Shown: positions 10,045 to 17,536 of the stretch, one piece after another | How the letters are laid out: every line of letters starts with the position of its first letter | Position numbering within the stretch: the stretch's first letter is position 1 | DNA from: Novosphingobium fluoreni | Lineage (GTDB): Bacteria > Pseudomonadota > Alphaproteobacteria > Sphingomonadales > Sphingomonadaceae | Reading direction: 5' to 3' | Length of the DNA: 64,000 nt | Assembly: GCF_014196615.1 (NCBI RefSeq) | Contig: NZ_JACIDY010000007.1 | Coordinates: 150,422 to 214,421, forward strand | Notes under the pieces: model-generated | Database searches by the model: none | What the model saw: the letters and a program-made list of their open reading frames with translations, nothing else | What the model was told of the DNA's origin: nothing | Position numbers and translations under genes: made by a program

Positions 10045-10193
10045 GCGCGCGCAGAGGCGCAGAGGCGCAGAGAGACTGCGCTTGCGGCGAGGCCGCTCTC
10101 ACTTTCGACGCAATCGGTTTGCTGATCGCTAGAGAAGATGAATGGCCTTCGGCCCGGCGCGACTTCTCTGCGCCTCTGCGCCTCTGCGCGCGC
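10045..10193. repeat. Perfect 29-bp inverted repeat built of 8-mer units
   Basis: The arms 10045-10073 and 10165-10193 are exact reverse complements, each built from three GCGCAGAG-like units with a GC-rich outer end, around a 91-base centre. A partial third block of the same unit lies at about 10211-10230, and pairing continues imperfectly beyond both arms (ATCCT/AGGAT). The element fills most of the glyQ-glyS spacer. The transcript could fold into a long hairpin between the two cistrons. It looks like a dispersed intergenic element, but copy number cannot be judged from this window. Confidence 0.85.
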
Positions 10194-10239
10194 ATCCTCT
10201 TGCTTTCTATCCGCGCCTCTGCGCCTCCGCATGAACCGT

Positions 10240-11166
10240 TCATGCGGTCCACCCGGCGTATTCGCTGGCCCAGCGGTCCGCATTCTTGGCGATCCAAGCT
10301 TCGCACGAACCCTTCGCCAGATCGCGCACCCGACCGATGTAGCTGGCACGCTCCTGCACCGAGATCACACCGCGGGCTTGCAGCAGATTGAACAAGTGGC
10401 TGGCTTCGATCGCCTGATCATAAGCGGCCAGCGGAATGCCCGCCGCGATGCACCGCTGCGCCTCGGCCTCGGCGTGGCGGAAGCCGGTGAAAAGCTGCTC
10501 GGTATCGGCGATCTCAAAGTTGTATTTCGAGAGTTCCTGCTCATTGGCCAGGAAGACGTCGCCGTAGGACACGCCCTGATCGTTGAAGCGCAGATCGTAC
10601 ACCCGGTCCACGCCCTGGATATACATCGCCAGACGCTCCAGGCCGTACGTCAGCTCACCCGCGACCGGCTTGCAGTCAAACCCGCCGACCTGCTGGAAAT
10701 AGGTGAACTGCGTCACCTCCATGCCATCGCACCAGACTTCCCAGCCCAGCCCCCAGGCGCCCAGCGTCGGGCTCTCCCAGTCATCCTCGACAAAGCGGAT
10801 GTCATGCGCCAGCGGATCGACGCCGATGGCGGCCAGGCTTTGCAGGTAAAGCTCCTGCAGGTTCGCCGGGTTGGGCTTCAGGATCACCTGATACTGATAG
10901 TAGTGCTGCAGCCGGTTGGGGTTCTCACCATAGCGCCCGTCGGTCGGCCGGCGCGAAGGCTGGACATAGGCGGCCTTCCACGGCTCCGGCCCCAGCGCGC
11001 GCAAGGTAGTAGCGGGGTGGAATGTACCCGCGCCCATGCGCATGTCGTAGGGCTGCAGGACCAAGCAACCCTGCGCGCTCCAGAACGCGTGGAGCGTCAG
11101 GATCATGTCCTGGAAACTGAGCGGCACAGTCCGTTGGTCGGACACCGGCTTTTGGGCGGTCAACAT
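10240..11166 (-). CDS. glyQ: Glycyl-tRNA synthetase, alpha subunit
   Basis: A 308-residue catalytic class II synthetase subunit that activates glycine and charges tRNA-Gly with GlyS. The N-terminal block [18 protein letters not shown], then [23 protein letters not shown], and [21 protein letters not shown] are strongly conserved GlyQ motifs. The ATG at 11166 gives standard length. It is first in the minus-strand run glyQ-glyS-ppdK and is divergent from the TraB/GumN gene at 11266, so promoters for both should lie in 11167-11265. Confidence 0.97.
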   Translation of the reverse strand: MLTAQKPVSDQRTVPLSFQDMILTLHAFWSAQGCLVLQPYDMRMGAGTFHPATTLRALGPEPWKAAYVQPSRRPTDGRYGENPNRLQHYYQYQVILKPNPANLQELYLQSLAAIGVDPLAHDIRFVEDDWESPTLGAWGLGWEVWCDGMEVTQFTYFQQVGGFDCKPVAGELTYGLERLAMYIQGVDRVYDLRFNDQGVSYGDVFLANEQELSKYNFEIADTEQLFTGFRHAEAEAQRCIAAGIPLAAYDQAIEASHLFNLLQARGVISVQERASYIGRVRDLAKGSCEAWIAKNADRWASEYAGWTA

Positions 11167-11265
11167 GGCACGGCGCTTTGGCGGATGGCCGTGAACCGGT
11201 CAACATCCGCTTGCTGCCCACGATCCGCCATCGACGGGTCGCGCGCAGCCCCTATAAGGCAGCGC

Positions 11266-12165
11266 ATGAACCTTTTCCGCCGCGTGCTCAGCGCCCTGTC
11301 CCCCGCCCTGCTCCTGTTCCTCACCCCCGCCTGCGCGGCGAAGGAGGCGGCCGTGCCCGCCGCAGTCGTGAAGGCTCGACCGGCGCTTTGGAAGATCGTC
11401 GACAAGGACACGACGATCTATCTGTTCGGTACCATCCACATCCTGCCGCCGGGAATCGACTGGTACAACGGGCCTGTCGCCAAGGCGTTCGAGAGTTCCG
11501 ATACGCTGGTGACGGAGATACTCGAACCCACCGATCCCGAGACGCAGGCACGCATCGCCAAGGTCGCCCTGGCCGATCCGCCGCGCAACTTGCGCGAAGC
11601 CCTGCCCGCCGATGTCCGCAAGAAGTACGAGGCGGCGCTGGCCTCGATGCAGTTGCCGGTTTCCGCCTTCGACGCGAACGACCCGTGGTACGCCGCCGTC
11701 GCGCTATCGACTCTGCCGATCCTGAAGGATGGCTTCGGCACGATGAACGGGGCGGAGGCTCAGCTTGTGTCGCGCGCCAACGGCAAGAAGCATCTGGCAC
11801 TCGAAACCGCCGAGCAGCAGCTGGGTCTGTTCGATTCGCTGCCCCAGGCGACGCAGGTGACCTACCTGAACGAAGTGCTGGATAGCTTCCCTGACGTCCG
11901 CAAGGAAATCCTGCAGATGGTGGAAGCCTGGAAGACCGGGAAGGCGGACGACCTGGCCAAGTTGATGAACGAGGAGGAAAGTGATCCGCTGCTGATGAAA
12001 GTCCTGCTGGTGGATCGCAACAAGGCGTGGGCCCGGTGGATAGAACAGCGGCTGAAGCAGCCCGGCACGGTCTTCATCGCGGTTGGCGCAGGCCACCTTG
12101 CCGGCAAGGACAGCGTGCAAAAGCAGCTCGCCGTCGATGGGGTGAAGACCAAGCGGATGCGATAG
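11266..12165 (+). CDS. TraB/GumN family protein (first of a tandem pair)
   Basis: A 299-residue exported protein. An N-terminal hydrophobic signal (about residues 1-25, ending near PACAAKEA) precedes the family hallmark LFGTIHILP. Later conserved blocks are LALETAEQQLGLFDSLP and IAVGAGHLAGKDSV near the C-terminus. The family is related to Tiki proteases, which use GxxH and other metal ligands, but bacterial members are functionally uncharacterised. The ATG at 11266 is chosen because it begins the signal peptide; the frame happens to stay open far upstream, antisense to glyQ, without family similarity. The next gene is a paralogue 6 bases downstream. Confidence 0.87.
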   Translation: MNLFRRVLSALSPALLLFLTPACAAKEAAVPAAVVKARPALWKIVDKDTTIYLFGTIHILPPGIDWYNGPVAKAFESSDTLVTEILEPTDPETQARIAKVALADPPRNLREALPADVRKKYEAALASMQLPVSAFDANDPWYAAVALSTLPILKDGFGTMNGAEAQLVSRANGKKHLALETAEQQLGLFDSLPQATQVTYLNEVLDSFPDVRKEILQMVEAWKTGKADDLAKLMNEEESDPLLMKVLLVDRNKAWARWIEQRLKQPGTVFIAVGAGHLAGKDSVQKQLAVDGVKTKRMR

Positions 12166-12171
12166 CCAATC

Positions 12172-13053
12172 GTGCTTTCGCGATGGTTTCCGTTCCTTCG
12201 GATTACAACGTGCCTTTGCGGCCTCGCCTTGATCCTGGCGGCCTGCGCGCAAAAGCCCCTGCCCGCTGATCCGGCATTGTGGCACATCACCGGTCCGGAT
12301 GGATCGGAAGGCTGGCTGTTCGGTACGATCCATGCGGCGCCAGCGCCTTTGCAATGGAAAACGGCCAAGGTAGCCGCCGCCCTGAACCGATCGGACGAGG
12401 TGCTGGTGGAACTGGCCAACGTCGCCGACGATGCCGCTGTCGCGCAGACTTTCGCAAGCTTGTCCCATTCGCCCGGACTGCCCCCCATGTCGGAGCGAGT
12501 ACCGCCGCAACGGCGAAAGGCTTTGGATGCCCTGCTCAGCACGCGGGGTATCGATCCTGCGGATATGCACGACATGGAAACCTGGGCCATCGCGCTGACG
12601 CTGGCTCGGCCACAAGACGCTGGCGATGCCGTCAACGGCGTAGATCGCGAGGTGCTCGCCGCCGCGAAGGGCAAGCCGGTCATCGAACTGGAAGGCGCCA
12701 AGGGCCAACTCTCCATCTTCGATACCTTGCCCGAAGCGGAACAGCGGGACCTGCTTAACGCCGTAATCGATGATGCCGGAGCGCTGGATGACGAGAGCAA
12801 GCTCGTCGATATATGGCGCAAGGGCGATATGCGCCGGATCGAGGCCGAAACCCGGACCGGCCTGCTGGCAGACCCTGAATTGCGCACCACGCTGTTCACT
12901 GCCCGGAATGAGCGCTGGACCAGGCGGATCACCGCCGAGCTACGCGCGGGCCGCAAGCCGTTCGTGGCCGTGGGCGCAGCGCACATGGCGGGGGAGGACG
13001 GCCTTGTCGGCATGCTGGCACGCCAGGGCTACACAGTCCGCCGCATACAGTGA
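12172..13053 (+). CDS. TraB/GumN family lipoprotein (second of a tandem pair)
   Basis: A 293-residue paralogue of the preceding protein, starting with GTG at 12172. The N-terminus has a clear lipobox, LALILAAC, so it is probably a lipoprotein, unlike its neighbour. It keeps the family blocks WLFGTIHAAP, VIELEGAKGQLSIFDTLPE and FVAVGAAHMAGEDG. Similarity between the two is spread over the whole length, pointing to a local duplication followed by divergence. Function is unknown; co-transcription with the upstream copy is likely given the 6-base gap. Confidence 0.86.
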   Translation: MLSRWFPFLRITTCLCGLALILAACAQKPLPADPALWHITGPDGSEGWLFGTIHAAPAPLQWKTAKVAAALNRSDEVLVELANVADDAAVAQTFASLSHSPGLPPMSERVPPQRRKALDALLSTRGIDPADMHDMETWAIALTLARPQDAGDAVNGVDREVLAAAKGKPVIELEGAKGQLSIFDTLPEAEQRDLLNAVIDDAGALDDESKLVDIWRKGDMRRIEAETRTGLLADPELRTTLFTARNERWTRRITAELRAGRKPFVAVGAAHMAGEDGLVGMLARQGYTVRRIQ

Positions 13054-13190
13054 TCCTTGCTTTCGCGCGCTTCTACCGCTAAGGGCGCGCGCTTCCCGGC
13101 CATGGTCATCCCTGGAGGCGTGGCGGGAGAGGATGCGCCGATACCCGGCGCTATCCTTCACTTCAAAATGTTTTCGAAAGGCACGTTATC

Positions 13191-13811
13191 ATGAGCGATA
13201 CGCTGAACCTGCCGGCCGAGACGCGCGAAGGGGTTGGCAAGGGAGCCTCCCGTGTGCTGCGTCGTGAAGGCCGCGTTCCCGCCGTAATTTATGGCAACAA
13301 GGAAGAACCGCTGTCGATCCACGTCGAGGCGAAGGAGCTGGTCCGCCTGCTGGGCACCGGCCACTTCATGAACTCGATCGTAGAGATCGAAGTTGGCGGC
13401 AAGAAGCTGCGTACGCTCCCCAAGGACGTTGCCTTCCACCCGGTCAACGACCGTCCGCTCCACGTCGATTTCCTGCGCCTGGCCCGCAACGCGACCGTGC
13501 ACGTCAACGTGCCGGTGGTGTTCGCCAACGAGGAAGCCTCGCCCGGCCTCAAGAAGGGCGGCGTGCTGAACGTGGTCCGTCACGACCTGGAACTGGTTTG
13601 CGATGCCAACAGCATCCCCGATCAGATCGAAGTCGACGTGACCGGCACCGAAGTGGGTGATTCGATCCACATCAGCGCGGTGAAGCTGCCCAAGGGCGTG
13701 GAAAGCGCGATCAGCGATCGTGACTTCACCATCGCCACCATCGTCGCGCCTTCGGCCATGAAGAGCGCCGAGGGTGACGAAGAAGGAACCGAGGAAGCCA
13801 CCGCAGAGTAA
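13191..13811 (+). CDS. rplY: 50S ribosomal protein L25 (Ctc/TL5 long form)
   Basis: A 206-residue protein with an N-terminal 5S-rRNA-binding L25 domain ([22 protein letters not shown]) and the C-terminal TL5-type beta domain found in the long form, with an acidic tail ([13 protein letters not shown]). An AAAGG ribosome-binding site precedes the ATG at 13191. It is followed by pth on the same strand, a very common bacterial pairing, but a palindromic repeat separates them here. Confidence 0.96.
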   Translation: MSDTLNLPAETREGVGKGASRVLRREGRVPAVIYGNKEEPLSIHVEAKELVRLLGTGHFMNSIVEIEVGGKKLRTLPKDVAFHPVNDRPLHVDFLRLARNATVHVNVPVVFANEEASPGLKKGGVLNVVRHDLELVCDANSIPDQIEVDVTGTEVGDSIHISAVKLPKGVESAISDRDFTIATIVAPSAMKSAEGDEEGTEEATAE

Positions 13812-13844
13812 TCGGCGCGGGTTTCTTTCAAATCCAAAGAGCCT

Positions 13845-13942
13845 AACCTCGTCGTTCCCGTGGAAGCGGGAATCCATCTCCGGCCATGATCATGGTATCG
13901 GACCCGGAGATGGATCCCCGCCTTCGTGGGGATGACGAGGTT
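13845..13942. repeat. Palindromic intergenic repeat between rplY and pth
   Basis: Two 39-base arms (13845-13883 and 13904-13942) are imperfect reverse complements, beginning AACCTCGTC and ending GACGAGGTT. They carry the GTTCCCG/CGGGAATCCA-type core that I recall from dispersed intergenic palindromes in alphaproteobacteria. The centre contains the perfect palindrome CCATGATCATGG. As RNA it would form a long hairpin between the two cistrons, which could attenuate read-through or protect the upstream message. Confidence 0.85.
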
Positions 13943-13983
13943 TTGTATTGCGCGGCGCGCGCCTGAGTTCGGAAAGGTATCAC

Positions 13984-14553
13984 ATGCAGCTCTGGGTCGG
14001 CCTCGGCAATCCGGGCGCGCAGTATGCGATGAACCGGCACAACGTTGGTTTCATGGTGCTGGATACCATGGCGGATATGCATGGCTTCGGCCCTGTGCAG
14101 AAAAAATTCCAGGGCTGGCTGCAGGAAGGCCGCATCGGCACGCAGAAGATCCTGCTGCTCAAGCCCGCCACTTTTATGAATGAGAGCGGCCGCGCCGTGG
14201 GTGAGGCTATGCGCTTCTACAAGCTGGGCCTGGACGCCCTTACCGTCTTCCATGACGAACTCGATCTCGCCCCCTTCAAGGTCAAGGTGAAGCAAGGCGG
14301 CGGCACCGCCGGGCACAACGGCTTGCGCTCGATCGACCAGCACCTTGGCGCAGACTTTCGCCGCGTCAGGCTGGGCATCGGCCATCCCGGACACAAGGAC
14401 CGCGTGACCGGCTACGTCCTGGGCAACTACGCCAAGGCGGAAATCGATGACCTGTCAGGCATGCTGGGTGCGATCTCGGCAGAGGCGGAATGGCTGGCGA
14501 ACGAGGACGGCACCCGCTTCATGAACAATGTGGCAATGCGCCAGCAAATCTAA
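13984..14553 (+). CDS. pth: Peptidyl-tRNA hydrolase
   Basis: A 189-residue cytosolic enzyme that frees tRNA from prematurely released peptidyl-tRNA. Catalytic and substrate residues are in place: N9 in GLGNPG, H19 in NRHNVGF, N66 in TFMNESG and D91 in FHDELDL. The ATG at 13984 has GGAAAGG about 6 bases upstream; an earlier in-frame start at 13948 lacks this and would add 12 non-conserved residues. It sits downstream of rplY, probably in one operon interrupted by the 13845-13942 repeat. Confidence 0.96.
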   Translation: MQLWVGLGNPGAQYAMNRHNVGFMVLDTMADMHGFGPVQKKFQGWLQEGRIGTQKILLLKPATFMNESGRAVGEAMRFYKLGLDALTVFHDELDLAPFKVKVKQGGGTAGHNGLRSIDQHLGADFRRVRLGIGHPGHKDRVTGYVLGNYAKAEIDDLSGMLGAISAEAEWLANEDGTRFMNNVAMRQQI

Positions 14554-14636
14554 GTTACAGTAAATCGTCGACTGACTTGACACGATTTGGGCGACGCTTG
14601 CGGCGTTAACCATCGAACCCTTTTCAGATACTGGTT

Positions 14637-14652
14637 TGGCACGTCTGTTGCC
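14637..14652 (+). promoter_or_regulatory. Predicted sigma-54 (RpoN) promoter
   Basis: TGGCACGTCTGTTGCC matches the -24/-12 consensus TGGCAC-N5-TTGC exactly, with GG and GC at the required spacing. It lies 55 bases upstream of the PEP-CTERM gene start. In exosortase systems some PEP-CTERM genes are known to be driven by RpoN with the PrsK/PrsR two-component pair, which fits this location. Confidence 0.7.
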
Positions 14653-14706
14653 TAATCAAAATCGCATGAGCGTTAACCTGATGCTCTTCGTGAGGGGTAC
14701 TGTTTT

Positions 14707-14955
14707 ATGATCCGCAAGACATTTTTGACTGCCGCTGTTTCCTTGGGCGTCGCGCTGTCTATCACGGCGCCTGCACATGCCTCATGGTGGGGCGGCGGCT
14801 GCAAGTTCAAGTGCGGCGGCAGCAGCACGAGCGGTGGCACAACCACTGGCGGCACCAGCGGCGGCACCAAGGTTCCCGAACCCGGCATGCTCGGCCTGAT
14901 GGGCGCTGGACTCGTCGGCCTGGCCATCGCTCGGAGAAAGGCTCGCAAGGGTTGA
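14707..14955 (+). CDS. Small PEP-CTERM sorting-domain protein
   Basis: An 82-residue exported protein. Residues 1 to about 26 are a signal peptide ending in APAHA. A short WWGGG / Cys-containing segment and a Ser/Thr/Gly-rich linker follow, and the C-terminus is a textbook PEP-CTERM: VPEPGMLGLMGAGLVGLAIA plus basic RRKARKG. Such proteins are sorted by exosortase (EpsH/XrtA type), usually with exopolysaccharide export; no exosortase gene is in this window. The S/T/G linker may be glycosylated. A sigma-54 promoter precedes it. The biological role of the mature peptide of about 30 residues is unknown. Confidence 0.9.
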   Translation: MIRKTFLTAAVSLGVALSITAPAHASWWGGGCKFKCGGSSTSGGTTTGGTSGGTKVPEPGMLGLMGAGLVGLAIARRKARKG

Positions 14956-15020
14956 TGATAGGGCGGCGTCGCGGCGCTGCCTCTTAATCAGAGGTGCTCG
15001 ATCCGATCGATTGAGCGCTG

Positions 15021-15057
15021 GCGGCAGGCGAAACTGGCCAAGCGCCTCGCCTGCCGC
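15021..15057 (+). terminator. GC-rich hairpin after PEP-CTERM gene
   Basis: A perfect 10-bp stem GCGGCAGGCG / CGCCTGCCGC encloses a 17-base loop in the PEP-CTERM-ychF spacer. No U-tract follows, so it is a weak intrinsic terminator or an RNA-stabilising hairpin. Confidence 0.4.
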
Positions 15058-15092
15058 TATGGGCCCGCGATTGTATTAGCGCGGAGCATATC

Positions 15093-16193
15093 ATGGGTTT
15101 TCGGTGCGGGATTGTCGGCCTGCCAAACGTCGGCAAGTCGACCCTGTTCAATGCGCTGACGGAGACGCAGGCGGCGCAGGCGGCGAATTATCCGTTCTGC
15201 ACGATCGAGCCGAATGTCGGCCAGGTCGGCGTGCCCGACCCGCGCCTGGACAAGCTGGCTCAGATCGCCAGTTCCGCCAAGGTCGTGCCGACGCAGTTGT
15301 CGTTCGTCGACATCGCCGGGCTGGTGCGTGGCGCTTCGAAAGGTGAAGGCCTGGGCAACCAGTTCCTGGGCAACATTCGCGAAGTGGACGCGGTCGTCCA
15401 CGTGCTGCGCTGCTTCGAGAACGACGACATCCAGCACGTCGAGAACAAGGTCGATCCGATCGCCGATGCCGAGACGGTCGAGACCGAGCTGCTGCTGTCC
15501 GATCTCGAAAGCCTGGAAAAGCGCGTCCCCGCCGCCCAGAAGAAAGCGGCGCAGGGCGACAAGGAAAGCAAGCTGATCGCCACCGTGCTGGGCCAGACGC
15601 TGGAGCTGTTGCGTGAAGGCAAGCCCGCTCGCCTGACCCAGACCGCCGACGAGGAAGAGGCGCGCGTCTTCCGCCAGGCGCAGCTGCTTACCGCCAAGCC
15701 CGTGCTTTACGTATGCAACGTCGAGGAAGAAGCGGCGGCCGAAGGTAATGCGTTCTCCACTCGCGTGTTCGAAAAGGCGAAGGCCGAGGGTGCCAGCGCC
15801 GTCATCGTTTCGGCCGCGATCGAGGCGGAACTGACCGGCATGGACATTGAGGAGCGCATGGCGTTCCTGGAGGAAATGGGCCTGCATGAAACCGGCTTGG
15901 CGCGTATCATCCGCGCCGGGTACGATCTGCTCGACCTGCTAACCTTCTTCACGGTCGGCCCCAAGGAAGCTCGCGCGTGGACCGTGCACAAGGGCGCGAA
16001 GGCTCCCGAAGCGGCCGGAGAAATCCACTCCGACATGCAGCGTGGCTTCATCCGCGCCGAAACCATCGCCTATGACGATTTCGTTACGCTGGGCGGTGAA
16101 GCACCGGCTCGCGAAGCAGGCAAGTTGCGGCAGGAAGGCAAGGAATACGTCGTTCACGATGGCGACGTGATGCACTTCAAGTTCAACGTCTGA
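15093..16193 (+). CDS. ychF: Redox-regulated ATPase / GTPase YchF (OLA1 family)
   Basis: A 366-residue Obg-family P-loop protein with GLPNVGKS at 9-16 and the switch/G3 region DIAGLVRGASKGEGLGNQFL. The C-terminal TGS-like domain ends in HDGDVMHFKFNV, as is standard. Relatives bind and hydrolyse ATP in preference to GTP, associate with ribosomes, and negatively affect antioxidant responses. Length and ending are normal. A 10-bp hairpin follows the stop at 16201-16225. Confidence 0.96.
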   Translation: MGFRCGIVGLPNVGKSTLFNALTETQAAQAANYPFCTIEPNVGQVGVPDPRLDKLAQIASSAKVVPTQLSFVDIAGLVRGASKGEGLGNQFLGNIREVDAVVHVLRCFENDDIQHVENKVDPIADAETVETELLLSDLESLEKRVPAAQKKAAQGDKESKLIATVLGQTLELLREGKPARLTQTADEEEARVFRQAQLLTAKPVLYVCNVEEEAAAEGNAFSTRVFEKAKAEGASAVIVSAAIEAELTGMDIEERMAFLEEMGLHETGLARIIRAGYDLLDLLTFFTVGPKEARAWTVHKGAKAPEAAGEIHSDMQRGFIRAETIAYDDFVTLGGEAPAREAGKLRQEGKEYVVHDGDVMHFKFNV

Positions 16194-16200
16194 TCCGGCC

Positions 16201-16225
16201 CCGTCCCGGACTTGTTCCGGGACGG
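16201..16225 (+). terminator. Hairpin downstream of ychF
   Basis: A perfect 10-bp inverted repeat CCGTCCCGGA / TCCGGGACGG with a 5-base loop lies 8 bases after the ychF stop. There is no U-run, so termination is only suggested. Confidence 0.4.
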
Positions 16226-16281
16226 CCCGCGGCACGAACCGCTTCCTCACGCATTGTGCGTTCTCTAAGGGAGCGGAAGAG

Positions 16282-17091
16282 ATGGTCGACAAGTCGGAGA
16301 AGGTGGTTTGGCTGGCTCGTCTTGGCTACGCCACTCGTGGTGTCGTCTATGTCCTGCTCGGCTGCCTGGCGCTGACCGCCAGCGGGCGTGATGAGGCGCA
16401 GGACGGGGTCACCGGCTCGCTGGAATATCTCGGCTCGATACCCGGTGGTACCGCTATCCTCTACGTTTCCGCGTTGGGATTGCTGGGCTATGCGCTCTAC
16501 AAGTTCATCGCCGCAACCTACGACCTCGAAAGCCTGGGCAACGATATCAAAGGCATCGGCCAGCGCGTGGGCTACCTCGCAAGTGGGCTGATCCATGCCG
16601 GCCTGTCCTGGACTGCGCTGCAGCTGGCTTATGGAGCCAAAAGCGAGGCGGAGGATCGCACACATGATCTGGCGACTTCGGCGCTCACCTATGACCTGGG
16701 CCCGGTGGCGATCGGCGTGGTGGGCGCGGCGCTGATCGTGGGTGCTGCCTTCCAGGCGAAGCAGGCGTTCGACGCCAGCTTCATGAAGCATATTTCCTCT
16801 CGCGCGCCGGATGCCACCTGTTGGATCGGTCGCATCGGCCATGCGACGCGCGGCGTCGTGTTCCTGCTGATGGGCTGGTCGCTACTGCGGTCTGCATGGT
16901 TTGCCAGCAGCGAGGAGGCCCGGTCGCTCGGCCAGGTTCTGCTGGACTTACGCGACAATCGACCCGCATTCACGATCGCCGCCGCGGGCATCGTAATGTT
17001 CGGCCTCTTCAGCCTGATCACCGCACGCTATCGCATCATTCCGGATCCAGAGGCGAAGCTGCGCGCGGGGCCGAGCCTGGGGAAGAAATGA
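16282..17091 (+). CDS. DUF1206 domain-containing membrane protein
   Basis: A 269-residue inner-membrane protein with about six transmembrane helices arranged as three repeats. Each repeat begins with a G-x-A-T/S-x-G motif: LGYATRGVVYVLLG near 14, VGYLASGLIHAGLS near 97, and IGHATRGVVFLLMG near 187. This three-fold pattern defines DUF1206, whose function is unknown. GAGCGG/AAGAG precedes the ATG. No functional partner is apparent. Confidence 0.85.
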   Translation: MVDKSEKVVWLARLGYATRGVVYVLLGCLALTASGRDEAQDGVTGSLEYLGSIPGGTAILYVSALGLLGYALYKFIAATYDLESLGNDIKGIGQRVGYLASGLIHAGLSWTALQLAYGAKSEAEDRTHDLATSALTYDLGPVAIGVVGAALIVGAAFQAKQAFDASFMKHISSRAPDATCWIGRIGHATRGVVFLLMGWSLLRSAWFASSEEARSLGQVLLDLRDNRPAFTIAAAGIVMFGLFSLITARYRIIPDPEAKLRAGPSLGKK

Positions 17092-17180
17092 CCAGAAACT
17101 GACACCGGAAGGGGGCAAGCGCAAAATTGCAATCACGGGCATAGCGCTTGTGGCCTCGCCGGGTCTATAAGCGGCTCCTG

Positions 17181-17486
17181 ATGCTGCGCCGCCTCCTTGC
17201 CCTTTTGCTGCTATTTGCGCTTTCCGCGCCGGCCCTGGCGATGAGCGGCCATTGCGTGCCGCCGCCGACGCATCACATCGTTCATGCGCCAGCCCACGAA
17301 AAGGGACATCACTCTGATTCCGGGCAATCGGAACGACGGGACTGCATCGGCTGCGTACTACCCGATTTCGGCATGGTAGCAGCGCCAAAGGCTCAGCTTC
17401 CTGCGGCCCTGATCGGCTTGCCAGCCCTCCATCGCGTTTTCCTGCCGCCGCGCGCGCGCCCGGAAGTGCCCCCTCCCCGGTCCTGA
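17181..17486 (+). CDS. Small secreted Cys/His protein, DUF2946-like
   Basis: A 101-residue protein with a strong signal peptide (residues 1 to about 20, LLALLLLFALSAPALA). Five histidines lie within SGHCVPPPTHHIVHAPAHEKGHH and nearby, and a CIGCVLPD motif follows. The CxxC-like cysteines plus His clusters suggest metal binding, as in DUF2946-type proteins often found near copper genes. The ATG at 17181 is chosen because it begins the signal peptide. It lies 50 bases upstream of a His/Met-rich barrel protein, likely in the same operon. Function is inferred, not shown. Confidence 0.65.
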   Translation: MLRRLLALLLLFALSAPALAMSGHCVPPPTHHIVHAPAHEKGHHSDSGQSERRDCIGCVLPDFGMVAAPKAQLPAALIGLPALHRVFLPPRARPEVPPPRS

Positions 17487-17536
17487 AAAGTCCGCGATAG
17501 CCCTTCACCGGCTCGACCTATTTTCAGGAATTCACG

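Noticed and set aside
8925..10391. A 488-codon plus-strand ORF across glyS
   Set aside because: It is antisense to conserved glyS and glyQ sequence and has the Arg/His/Asp-rich bias typical of a GC-rich shadow frame, with no family motif.
10138..11265. An N-terminal extension of the first TraB/GumN gene
   Set aside because: The frame is antisense to glyQ, and the family signal peptide begins at 11266, so the extension is an open shadow.
13064..13091. A 7-bp GC hairpin between the second TraB/GumN gene and rplY as a terminator
   Set aside because: The stem CGCGCGC/GCGCGCG is alternating GC that arises easily by chance here, and no U-tract follows.
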